From positions 532,012 to 584,234 of the forward strand of contig DS999222.1 in NCBI GenBank assembly GCA_000156295.1: a stretch of 52,223 nucleotides of DNA. The letters run 5' to 3'. The stretch is from a marine gamma proteobacterium HTCC2148. Lineage in GTDB: Bacteria > Pseudomonadota > Gammaproteobacteria > Pseudomonadales > Halieaceae. Each line of letters starts with the position of its first letter. Positions within the stretch are counted from its first letter, which is position 1. Position numbers and translations under genes: made by a program. The notes under the pieces are model-generated. The model saw nothing but the letters and a program-made list of their open reading frames with translations. It was not told the origin of the DNA and ran no database searches. Positions 7,521 to 15,776 of this stretch are shown piece after piece.

Positions 7521-8948
7521 ATGAACAGTAACGAGACACTAGTTGCACAAACTGCGAACTTGCAGCGTTTGCTTGATAGTCAACGGGCGGCACAATTAAA
7601 GGACCCGTATCCTACCTTTGAGCTTCGTCAAGATCGTATCAACCGCATGATCGATATGGTAGTTCGTCATGAGCACCGCTTGTTAGAGGCGGTGAAGGAA
7701 GACTTTGAAAATCGGTCTCATCTGATGACGCGTGTGTCTGATATTGTGTCGACATTAGAGAACCTCAAACATGTTCGTAAACATCTCAAGCGGTGGATGA
7801 GGCCAGAGAAGCGTAAGAGTAAATTTCCCCTAGGCTTACTGGGAGCTAAATCCAAGGTGGAATATATGCCGCTCGGCATTGTGGGCAATATCTCACCATG
7901 GAATTTTCCGGTAAATCTCGCTCTTGCGCCCAGTGCGGACATTTTTGGCGCGGGCAATCGAGTCATGTTGAAACCTTCTGAGCTTAGCCCCCAGACCTCC
8001 CAAGCGATGGCAGAGATCATTGCTGGCAGTTTTGATGAAACAGAGTTCGGAGTGGTGCTTGGTGGGCCAGAGATGTCGGCAGAATTTTCCAAATTGAAAT
8101 TTGATCATCTATTGTTTACCGGATCAACCAACATCGCGCGCCTGATTGCTCAGTCCGCAGCGCCGAATTTAGTGCCAGTAACGTTGGAACTGGGAGGAAA
8201 GAATCCCGTGGTTATTTCGTCTACTGCAGACATTAAGCTGGCGGCAGACAAAGTGATGTGGTCACAAACCTTTAACGGCGGTCAAATTTGCCTGTGTCCT
8301 GATACGGTGTTTGTACCTGAGCACTTGGTGGAAGAGTTTGTGACGGCGTGCCAGGCGAGTGTAAAGAAAATGTATCCTGATATTACCAATGATGAAAACT
8401 ATACCCATATCATTACCCAGAGGCATGCTGACCGTCTTAGGGAGATGGTTGCCGAGGCCAAAACTACCGGTGCTCGGGTAGTCCCATTGTACGAAACACA
8501 AAACAGTGGGCGCAGGGTATTACCTTCTCTGATTTTGAATGCCGATACGAACAGCCGGGTCATGCAAGAGGAAATCTTCGGTGCTCTTTTACCGATAGTT
8601 GGGTACACGCAGATGCAGGAAGTGGTTGACTATATCAACGAACGACCAAGACCGCTTGCCTTGTACTATTTTGGACGCAATAAGCAAGAGATAGAAAAGC
8701 TCACTTTTCAGACTACGTCCGGCGGCATGGTAGTGAATGATATGATGGCGCATATCTTCCAATCAGACCTGCCATTTGGTGGTGTGGGAGAAAGTGGTAT
8801 GGGGAGCTATCACGGCTTTGATGGCTTTAAAAACTTTAGTCATGCTAAAGCCGTTTATGTCCAGTCGAAGCTGGATCCTCTCAGGTTGCTTCGCCCGCCC
8901 TATGGGAAGTTTTTTGATTCCTCTATTCGCAGTCAGACAAAACCATAA
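7521..8948 (+). CDS. Aldehyde dehydrogenase, coniferyl-aldehyde-dehydrogenase-like
   Basis: A 475-residue NAD(P)-dependent aldehyde dehydrogenase. The catalytic Glu lies in LELGGKNPV (E223) and the nucleophile Cys in FNGGQICLCPD (C257). GNISPWNFP (about 122-130) and the FTGSTNIAR turn are the usual cofactor-contact segments. Length and the QICLCPD wording fit the coniferyl/hydrophobic aldehyde subgroup rather than succinate-semialdehyde enzymes, so aromatic or long-chain aldehydes are likely substrates. A good ribosome site (GGAG) precedes ATG 7521. It is adjacent to the Fe-ADH and would produce the acid for the acyl-CoA synthetase upstream. Family certain, substrate inferred. Confidence 0.92.
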   Translation: MNSNETLVAQTANLQRLLDSQRAAQLKDPYPTFELRQDRINRMIDMVVRHEHRLLEAVKEDFENRSHLMTRVSDIVSTLENLKHVRKHLKRWMRPEKRKSKFPLGLLGAKSKVEYMPLGIVGNISPWNFPVNLALAPSADIFGAGNRVMLKPSELSPQTSQAMAEIIAGSFDETEFGVVLGGPEMSAEFSKLKFDHLLFTGSTNIARLIAQSAAPNLVPVTLELGGKNPVVISSTADIKLAADKVMWSQTFNGGQICLCPDTVFVPEHLVEEFVTACQASVKKMYPDITNDENYTHIITQRHADRLREMVAEAKTTGARVVPLYETQNSGRRVLPSLILNADTNSRVMQEEIFGALLPIVGYTQMQEVVDYINERPRPLALYYFGRNKQEIEKLTFQTTSGGMVVNDMMAHIFQSDLPFGGVGESGMGSYHGFDGFKNFSHAKAVYVQSKLDPLRLLRPPYGKFFDSSIRSQTKP

Positions 8949-9025
8949 AAATGATGTTTCTCAGGTGTACGACACCACGTTGATCCGAATCTTCCGAACC
9001 TAGATATAGATAAAAAGGAAAAATC

Positions 9026-9760
9026 ATGAACACGAAAATCACACTAGATTTCCAAATTAACCGGTTGGGCTTTTGGTCCGCCATCCTGGTGATCGTCTCG
9101 GGCGTGATCTCCGCGTTTTTGCCATTGGATATCCCCGCAGGCTCCACAGCGGAACACGCAGACCGTGTGGCCTGGCTGATTACCAACCGGGGTGCATTTA
9201 TCGCCGGCTGGGTAAACCAGATTGTCGCTATGCTCCTTGCGACCTGCATTTTATTTGGGATTGCCTGGCAGATTAGGGTTGGGAATCCGCTGCGTGCGAT
9301 ACTCGCGGCGATGGTGGTTCTGGTGTCCGTTGTTGGCTACATTATCCCGAAGTTTATGGCGGTGTGGGCCATACCTCAGTTAGCAGAGGTCCTTTCAAGC
9401 GGTGTGACCGGTGCTGGTGCTGAGTTGGCTGATCCACTACTTCGCATACTGAATGGGGGCGTGGCGTTTTCGCTATACGAGTCTCTCGAGAATCTTGGTT
9501 TCTGGATGTGGGCAGTTTTTGCTCTGTTGGTGGCTGTTCCCCTGTACGGCGAATCAGTGGCTTCAAAAATTGCGGCGCTTACTTTGGGATATATTGGTAT
9601 CTCATATCACGTTCTCTTGGCTGCGTTGTTGGTCGGTATTGTAGATCTGCCCGCGATTAGCGGCTACTTCGAAGTCACCTTCAATGTGATGGTAATCGTA
9701 TTTATCGCAATGGGCTTTGATTTCAAAGCTGCGATGGCCGCTGCTAAACACGCGGCCTAA
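9026..9760 (+). CDS. Multi-pass membrane protein, DUF4386-like
   Basis: A 244-residue, strongly hydrophobic protein with about six predicted membrane spans (for example SAILVIVSGVISAFLPL, AMLLATCILFGIAW, AILAAMVVLVSVVGYI and a C-terminal pair). The N-terminus has no cleavable signal. The pattern is loosely like DUF4386 family proteins, but no catalytic motif is visible and I do not assign a function. AAGGA precedes the ATG. It lies 77 bases after the aldehyde dehydrogenase and in the same direction, so it may belong to the same transcript. A role in substrate entry or in holding the dehydrogenases at the membrane is possible but is speculation. Confidence 0.75.
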   Translation: MNTKITLDFQINRLGFWSAILVIVSGVISAFLPLDIPAGSTAEHADRVAWLITNRGAFIAGWVNQIVAMLLATCILFGIAWQIRVGNPLRAILAAMVVLVSVVGYIIPKFMAVWAIPQLAEVLSSGVTGAGAELADPLLRILNGGVAFSLYESLENLGFWMWAVFALLVAVPLYGESVASKIAALTLGYIGISYHVLLAALLVGIVDLPAISGYFEVTFNVMVIVFIAMGFDFKAAMAAAKHAA

Positions 9761-9776
9761 GTAATCTCTAGTTCAG

Positions 9777-9902
9777 ATGCGCGATACGTCGATCGTTAGG
9801 GCAAGTCCACTCATCCCCGATAACCTGCTGAACACGCAGTTCATCGAGGATGTTGTCGAAGCCCAGCGGGGTCGGTTTTCTTTATTGACGGCGGAGGATT
9901 GA
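9777..9902 (+). CDS. Possible 41-residue ORF or gene remnant
   Basis: An ATG-to-TGA frame of 41 codons lies in the 187-base gap between the membrane protein and the next gene. Its translation (starting MRDTSIVRASPLIPD, ending RGRFSLLTAED) looks protein-like, but it has no clear ribosome-binding site and no family was recognised. It may be a relic of a deleted gene. Confidence 0.2.
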   Translation: MRDTSIVRASPLIPDNLLNTQFIEDVVEAQRGRFSLLTAED

Positions 9903-9947
9903 GATCCCCCCTATAACTTTTTTAAAAAGACATCAAACGGTTATTTT

Positions 9948-10778
9948 ATGATAATAAAATGGTTGGCGATTATGCTTACGGTGGTTTTTGCGTTGATCAT
10001 TGGTTTCAACGTTTGGGGTGCGGCAACCCAGGGGTCTCTAGAGCCTGCAGACAATGCCGAGCGCGATACCAGCGCTAATAAGGTGGTGATGGTTTTTGGT
10101 GCGACAGGTTCAGCCGGAGGCGGTTTATTAAAAGCCGCCGTCGAGGATAATGAAGTAGAAAAAGTCTATGTCGTTACTCGGCGCAGCACGGATTATATCG
10201 CATCTGTTGAAGCTCGCGATAAAGTCTCGGTGATTATGCACAAGGACTTTACAGATTATTCCCAGCTCAATAGTCAACTTGGCGAGGTTAGCACGGTGCT
10301 ATGGGCGCTTGGCACTTCTTCCATGAGCGTCGACGCAGCGACTTACACGCTGATTCATGTGGACTTTCCCGCGGCCTTTGTGCCGGTCTGGTTAGCCGCG
10401 CGAAGAGCTGCCGGTCACATTGATTCCCCCATGGCCTATCATTTTATTGCCGGTATGGGCACTGGCGCCAGCGATGCGCCCTGGGCACACGATAAACGTC
10501 AAACCGAACGGGATGTGGCGGCCATGGCCGAGGGCACCGGGCTGCGGTCATTTAGTTATCGCTCGGCTTATATTCGCCCTATCAGTGAAACGACGAATAT
10601 CGGCCATCATATTACCGAGGTCTTATTGCGCCCCGGGAAGTTGGTCACCAGTTCAAAGAAGCTGGGCCAGGCTATGTTGGAAATCAGTGCCCGTACTCAG
10701 GAATTACCCAACGGTACTTTGCTGGATAACGGCGATAGCCTTGCCTATACAAAGGCGTATCTAGCGAGGGGGGAATAG
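9948..10778 (+). CDS. Membrane-anchored NAD(P)-binding protein (NmrA/atypical SDR-like)
   Basis: A 276-residue protein. Residues about 3-25 form one membrane anchor (WLAIMLTVVFALIIGF), followed by a linker and a Rossmann fold starting VVMVFGATGSAGGGLL (GxxGxxG dinucleotide site, about 48-62). The rest resembles atypical SDRs of the NmrA/epimerase type such as the HTATIP2-like group, with FIAGMGTG and SFSYRSAYIRP near the active-site region. No classical YxxxK is visible. The active domain should face the cytoplasm or periplasm depending on anchor orientation, which cannot be fixed here. It ends the co-directional block that starts at 2166. The ribosome site is weak, so its expression may depend on the upstream transcript. 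Confidence 0.75.
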   Translation: MIIKWLAIMLTVVFALIIGFNVWGAATQGSLEPADNAERDTSANKVVMVFGATGSAGGGLLKAAVEDNEVEKVYVVTRRSTDYIASVEARDKVSVIMHKDFTDYSQLNSQLGEVSTVLWALGTSSMSVDAATYTLIHVDFPAAFVPVWLAARRAAGHIDSPMAYHFIAGMGTGASDAPWAHDKRQTERDVAAMAEGTGLRSFSYRSAYIRPISETTNIGHHITEVLLRPGKLVTSSKKLGQAMLEISARTQELPNGTLLDNGDSLAYTKAYLARGE

Positions 10779-11246
10779 CGTACTTACAACTTAACTCGCT
10801 GTAATTGATAGAATCGGCGCATGAATACCTGTAAACGTCATCGATTCCCGCTCGACGTCATGAGCTATGCAGTGTGGCTCTAATATTGCTACAATTCGAG
10901 TCATACCTACATCGCACCCCGCACCTGATTCAACCACTCCCCAGACTTGTCAGCAACCTCACTCCAAACATCCTCAGCATCAGGCAACTGCGGATGGCAA
11001 ACACTATGCATTGCGTCATCAGGCTCTTCACCAGAAATACCCAGGTCTTCATAAGGGCAAAGTGCCTGCCCAGCATTACCGAGATCCTGAAATTAGTGCG
11101 TTTACAGAATGGGATAGGGCAGTAGATTGAGGTCTGAGGCTGGGTTCCTCTAATGTCAAAAAGTTAACTTGCCTATGCCGTTGTGAAAATAGGCTACTAT
11201 CAGCACTGCATTGAGTCGAGATAACAATAAGCAAGCCAGGTGTAAT
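10779..11246. other. Spacer without a confident gene
   Basis: These 468 bases lie between the NmrA-like gene and the molybdopterin oxidoreductase. On the minus strand two short frames look slightly protein-like: 10907-11092 (about 61 acidic codons with no clear start, containing EDLGISGEEPDDAM) and 10791-10904 (37 residues from an ATG). Neither has a recognised family. The last 60 bases are the likely promoter and leader of the downstream gene. Confidence 0.4.
10907..11092 (-). pseudogene. Possible acidic-protein fragment
   Basis: The minus strand is open for about 61 codons between two stops. It reads like a natural acidic protein tail (CPYEDLGISGEEPDDAM, then PDAEDVWSEVADKSGEW). There is no good start codon or ribosome site, and the second short frame, 10791-10904, begins two bases after its stop. 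This is at most a decayed gene end. It was not recognised. Confidence 0.2.
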
Positions 11247-13454
11247 ATGACAAAACAGAAGAAGCATGTGATGTGCCGTTCCTGCCATGCCCACTGCGGG
11301 CTTGTTGTCGATTTTGAAGACGGGCTCCCCACCGCCACTTACGGGGACAAAGACAATCCCGCCTTTGCCGGCTTCAGTTGTATTAAGGGACGTCGGCTGG
11401 TTAATCACCACACGCTACCCTCGCGCCTGCTATCCAGCAAAAAGCGCCGCCCAGACGGCCAGCATTACGATATCCACTGGCAAGACGCCGCCGCCGAAAT
11501 GGCCGAAAAACTGCAGGGTATTATCGCCGAGCATGGCCCTGACTCAGTGGCCATGTATATCGGAACCTTTGGTTACAATAATCTCAATGCACACGCCTAT
11601 AGTTTGGCCCTAATGGACGCTATGGGCAGCGCTATGAAATTTACTTCTGTCACTATCGATCAGCCAGGCAAGGGTATTGCCTTGTCCTGCCATGGACCCT
11701 GGCTCGCAGGGCCTTATCGTGTAGACGAGTGGGACGGATTGATGCTGGTGGGCACTAATCCGGTTATCTCTATGAACGGTGGTCTTGGTATGAACCCGGC
11801 CAAACGCCTGTTTGATGCGCGCAAACGTGGCATGGAACTCATTGTCGTCGACCCGCGCAAAACCGAGAGCGCCAAGGAAGCCGATATCTACCTGCAGTGT
11901 CGACCTGGCGAAGACCCATTGATACTGGGCGCTATCGCCAAGATCATTCTGGAGGAAGCGCGTTACAACAAGAGTTTTGTCGATGCAGAGGTGGAAGGGC
12001 TGGACGCCTTGAAAGCGACACTGGCGCACTTCGACCCGGGCAAAGTTGCGGCGCATGCAGGCATAGACTCTGAGCAACTGGTTAAAGCGGCCCATATGCT
12101 CAGTGGTTGGAAACGTGGCAGTATCAGCGTGGGCACCGGGCCAAATATGTCGGGTTTTGGCAATGCCACGGAATACCTGAATTTGGCACTGACATCCCTG
12201 ATGGGCCACTGGCGACAGGCCGGCGAGGTCAAACAGAACAGCGGCGTGTTCATCACACCCGCGCCTGCCATAGCGGCGTCTCCAGGGCCAATGCCAGCGT
12301 GGGGCTTTGGCCGGAAGATGCGGGTACGCGATCTGGAGGAATCTGCCTCAGGCCTGCCCACCGGTGCATTGGCTGATGAGATCCTTACTCCGGGAGAAGG
12401 TCAGATCAAGGCCTTGATTTGCCTGGGCGGTAATCCGATGTTGGCATGGCCAGACCAGATCAAAACCTATGAAGCGATGCAGGCCTTAGACCTACTGGTG
12501 TGTTTTGACCCCAGAATGTCAAAAACCTGCGAGCTTGCAGATTACATAATCGCACCCAAACTGCACTACGAAATAAAAGGCTGTACCGCAGCGCCCGAGC
12601 TATTTGGCATGTTCGGCGCTGGCTGGGGATTCGAAGGCCCCTACGGCCAGGTTAGCGACCCCATACTGGAAGTGCCCGAGGGTTCGGATCTCTGCGAGGA
12701 ATATCAGTTCATTCACCGGGTTGCCACAGAGATGAACAAGACGTTGAACGTAAAGTCATTTGCGCTATTCGGCGACCCGCAAGAACAGGACCGGCAAGCG
12801 ACTCCGGTGCCACCTGGCGAGACACCTGATCCGATGGCCTCGTGGTCTATTTCACTGCGAGGATCGCCAGTAGCCATTAGCGATGCCTTCGATGATCCTG
12901 AAGCGCATCGTGGAAAAATGTTTGATCGACCACCTACCACTGTCGAGCCCAAGCCTGATGACTGGCAGGGAAAACTGGACATTGGCAACCCCTCGATGCT
13001 GGCGGAGCTGGAGGAAATCTCACAGCGTCTGGCGCAGTCCGACAGTCTTGATGATCAGGATTACCCTTTTCGCATGATCAGCCGCCGTATTAACGAAGTG
13101 TTAAATAGCAGCTGGCACGAGGATCCGGTGCAAAGCAAACGCGTGGGACACCACCCGGCATTCATCCATCCCGACGACCTTGCCGATCTGGGCTTATCTG
13201 ACGGTCAGGTGGTAGAGATAGAGTCGGCGCGAGCGATGATCAGTTGCGTAGCAAAGGCTGCCAGCGAAGTACGCCCGGGGTGCGTTGCCATACCGCACAG
13301 CTGGGGCACCAGTCCGAACGAGAAAGAAGACCCTCTGGGGCAAGGCGGCAATACCGGACGCCTGTCATTTAGCGACCGGGACTTCGATCGCCGCACAGGC
13401 ATCCCACGCATGAGTTCGATACCGATTCGGGTAAGAGCTGCCGCTGCGGGTTAA
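11247..13454 (+). CDS. Molybdopterin-dependent oxidoreductase, single large subunit
   Basis: A 735-residue protein of the DMSO reductase superfamily (Mo/W-bis-MGD). The N-terminus carries a [4Fe-4S] motif, C10-x2-C13-x3-C17 with C45 in AGFSCIKG. The catalytic domains follow, with LMLVGTNPVISMNG and IVVDPRKTESAKEAD. The C-terminal cofactor-binding barrel has FIHPDDLADLGLSDGQVVEI and VAIPHSWG. The frame extends 12 codons upstream, but ATG 11247 is preferred because the Cys cluster then lies at the usual distance. There is no Tat signal, so it is cytoplasmic. No electron-transfer subunit is encoded beside it. The family includes formate dehydrogenase-like, acetylene-hydratase-like and uncharacterised oxidoreductases; the substrate is unknown. 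Confidence 0.92.
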   Translation: MTKQKKHVMCRSCHAHCGLVVDFEDGLPTATYGDKDNPAFAGFSCIKGRRLVNHHTLPSRLLSSKKRRPDGQHYDIHWQDAAAEMAEKLQGIIAEHGPDSVAMYIGTFGYNNLNAHAYSLALMDAMGSAMKFTSVTIDQPGKGIALSCHGPWLAGPYRVDEWDGLMLVGTNPVISMNGGLGMNPAKRLFDARKRGMELIVVDPRKTESAKEADIYLQCRPGEDPLILGAIAKIILEEARYNKSFVDAEVEGLDALKATLAHFDPGKVAAHAGIDSEQLVKAAHMLSGWKRGSISVGTGPNMSGFGNATEYLNLALTSLMGHWRQAGEVKQNSGVFITPAPAIAASPGPMPAWGFGRKMRVRDLEESASGLPTGALADEILTPGEGQIKALICLGGNPMLAWPDQIKTYEAMQALDLLVCFDPRMSKTCELADYIIAPKLHYEIKGCTAAPELFGMFGAGWGFEGPYGQVSDPILEVPEGSDLCEEYQFIHRVATEMNKTLNVKSFALFGDPQEQDRQATPVPPGETPDPMASWSISLRGSPVAISDAFDDPEAHRGKMFDRPPTTVEPKPDDWQGKLDIGNPSMLAELEEISQRLAQSDSLDDQDYPFRMISRRINEVLNSSWHEDPVQSKRVGHHPAFIHPDDLADLGLSDGQVVEIESARAMISCVAKAASEVRPGCVAIPHSWGTSPNEKEDPLGQGGNTGRLSFSDRDFDRRTGIPRMSSIPIRVRAAAAG

Positions 13455-13748
13455 CGGGGCGAGGCTCCCATATTAAAATGCGAACTGATCTGCATTGAAC
13501 GTTCGCTGCATTTTTTTCGTCAAGCTAAACAGTGATGCGATGATCGGGGTGAGCACTCCGCCAGTCGCATCGTCTCCGATAGGGCGCCTTGAGGGTATAG
13601 ACCACTTAGCCCAATGGCGCCAGGTGGGAGACAGATCTGTCAGAGGATCTGGGGCAGAGCATTGTTGTCTTGAGTGGCTGTGGTCTGGAAAAGTTAATGT
13701 GCCGATATCCAATGTTATGCTGAACGCACACACGCATCGTGGTTTCTT

Positions 13749-15650
13749 ATGAAACGGTTTTCTTTTCGGATAATTACGGCCCTGCTACTGGTCCTCCTTG
13801 GGGCATTCGGTGCAGTCGGATACAAAATCTATGACTTTACCCGGCCAACACAGGTTCTGGCACTAACCACGCCCTGGACAGACAGCGTCGATGCCGATAA
13901 CCCGCTTCCTGATTATCCGCGTCCACAGCTTCGTCGAGATAATTGGCTGAATCTCAATGGTCGTTGGAGATATGCAGTTACCCAGCGAAACGCGCCACAG
14001 CCCAAAAGTTTTGAGGAGGAAATAGTCGTACCATTTGCTATTGAATCGTTTCTTTCTGGCGTTCAAAAACAACTGGGCCCGAATGAAAGGCTCTGGTACC
14101 AGCATACTTTCGAAACCCCCTCGCTCAACGATCAGCAAAGACTATTATTGCATTTTGGAGCTGTCGATTGGGAAGCAGAGGTTTGGGTTAATAGCTCTAG
14201 GCAAGGAATTCACCAGGGGGGCTATGATCCGTTCACTTTTGATATAACAGATTCACTGGTTCCCAACGGGGCGCAGGAATTAATTGTAGGCGTTTGGGAT
14301 CCAACGAATCTCGGCCCCGGCGCATATGGCAAGCAGCACCTGGTTCCCCACGGTATACGTTACACAGCAGTGAGCGGTATCTGGCAGACCGTCTGGTTGG
14401 AAGTCGTGCCTGCAGATCGTATCGACAAGCTGGTCAGCAGCGCCGACCTCGCCGCCAATGAGGTGCAATTGCGTATAGGAACGATAGGAGAGAATCCTAC
14501 GGATGTTTTGGAAGCAACTGTGTTTTCTGGCGATGAACTGGTCGCAGAAGTGCGAACTGCAGCCGGGCGGGACGCTACTGTAGTCCGTATTGTCATGAAA
14601 AATCTTCGTCTTTGGTCGCCTGATGATCCTTTTCTTTACGATGTGAAAATACGCATGCTACGCAATGAAGAAGAGTTGGATTTTATAGAAAGCTATTTCG
14701 GCGCACGTGAGGTAGCGACATTAAAGGATGCTGCAGGCACTACGAGATTATTCCTCAATGGGAAGCCGGTGTTTCACCTTGGCCTTCTGGATCAGGGCTG
14801 GTGGCCTGATGGATTGTATACCGCACCAACTGACGAGGCGCTGGCATTCGATATTGACGCGACCAAACGCATGGGCTTCAACACGATTCGCAAACATGTA
14901 AAGGTGGAGCCAGCTCGATGGTATTGGCATGCGGATCGCATGGGACTGCTGGTTTGGCAAGACATGCCTACCGGCGACGGTGGTGCCAGCCGCTATACTC
15001 AGATACTACGCCAGACCTGGGACATTATCGCAGCTCTATTCTCCGAAAAGCCTTGGCGAGACATGGTTCGTAACCCGATATCCGCCGCTTTATTCGAATC
15101 AGAACTGGCCGCAATGATTGACTATCTCGAGCCTTTCACAAGTGTTGTTGCATGGGTGCCCTTCAATGAAGCCTGGGGACAGTTTGATACCGATACGGTA
15201 CTTTTCGCAGTGAGCGAGCGAGATCCCGGTCGTTTGGTAGACGGTCCTAGTGGATGGTTCGACACTGGTGCTGGCGATATTCTCGATTTACATGTGTATG
15301 GACGCGAAGCTGCGTTTGTCGACCAATTACCGCTCGATCGAGCTCTGGTGTACGGAGAATTTGGCGGCTTGGGTCTGCCCTTGGCTGGCCATCTCTCAGT
15401 AGACAAAGGATGGGGTTATGCTGCTTTTGAAAGTAAAGGCGGTTACGAAGCAGCTTACATGGAAATGCTGCTCCTTATCGAAAACCTTGTGCCGCGAGGA
15501 TTGGCGGGAGCAATTTATACCCAGACAACCGATGTAGAAAGTGAGATTAATGGCCTAATGACCTATGATAGACGGCTATTCAAGATTTCACCAGCACGTC
15601 TCACTGAGATAAACGAGCAGGTAATCTCTAAATTGAATGAGGGTGACTGA
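13749..15650 (+). CDS. Glycoside hydrolase family 2, membrane-anchored or exported
   Basis: A 633-residue GH2 enzyme (beta-galactosidase/glucuronidase/mannosidase superfamily). Residues about 5-25 are a hydrophobic signal or anchor (IITALLLVLLGAFGAVGY). A sugar-binding jelly-roll follows (LNLNGRWRYA at 68, then WYQHTF and GAVDWEAEVWVN), then an immunoglobulin-like sandwich (about 220-320) and a TIM barrel. The acid/base is E474 in VPFNEAWGQFD, and the likely nucleophile is E537 in VYGEFGG. Its barrel is short for the LacZ type, closer to compact GH2 lyase-like groups. The sulfatase gene follows after 126 bases in the same direction, suggesting joint attack on a sulfated glycan outside the cytoplasm. 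Glycosidic specificity is not readable. Confidence 0.92.
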   Translation: MKRFSFRIITALLLVLLGAFGAVGYKIYDFTRPTQVLALTTPWTDSVDADNPLPDYPRPQLRRDNWLNLNGRWRYAVTQRNAPQPKSFEEEIVVPFAIESFLSGVQKQLGPNERLWYQHTFETPSLNDQQRLLLHFGAVDWEAEVWVNSSRQGIHQGGYDPFTFDITDSLVPNGAQELIVGVWDPTNLGPGAYGKQHLVPHGIRYTAVSGIWQTVWLEVVPADRIDKLVSSADLAANEVQLRIGTIGENPTDVLEATVFSGDELVAEVRTAAGRDATVVRIVMKNLRLWSPDDPFLYDVKIRMLRNEEELDFIESYFGAREVATLKDAAGTTRLFLNGKPVFHLGLLDQGWWPDGLYTAPTDEALAFDIDATKRMGFNTIRKHVKVEPARWYWHADRMGLLVWQDMPTGDGGASRYTQILRQTWDIIAALFSEKPWRDMVRNPISAALFESELAAMIDYLEPFTSVVAWVPFNEAWGQFDTDTVLFAVSERDPGRLVDGPSGWFDTGAGDILDLHVYGREAAFVDQLPLDRALVYGEFGGLGLPLAGHLSVDKGWGYAAFESKGGYEAAYMEMLLLIENLVPRGLAGAIYTQTTDVESEINGLMTYDRRLFKISPARLTEINEQVISKLNEGD

Positions 15651-15776
15651 TGTAGTCTTCAAGCACTTGAGTATGAGGATGCCCCTCAGAAAGAAACTTT
15701 TTTTCATAAACTGAACACGGCCGGGCTGTTACTATTTTGAGGTTAGGCTGTTGTTTGGTGACAAGCGAGTTATTAG

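Noticed and set aside
10836-10866. tRNA T-arm-like sequence (CATCGATTCCCGCTCGACG)
   Set aside because: No anticodon or acceptor stem could be built around it; only a chance GTC/GAC pairing.
11610-12209. 199-codon minus-strand open frame
   Set aside because: Antisense to the molybdopterin oxidoreductase; no family features.
13495-13752. 85-codon plus-strand frame before the GH2 gene
   Set aside because: Poor composition, no ribosome site of note, and it overlaps the GH2 start; the competing minus-strand frame is no better.
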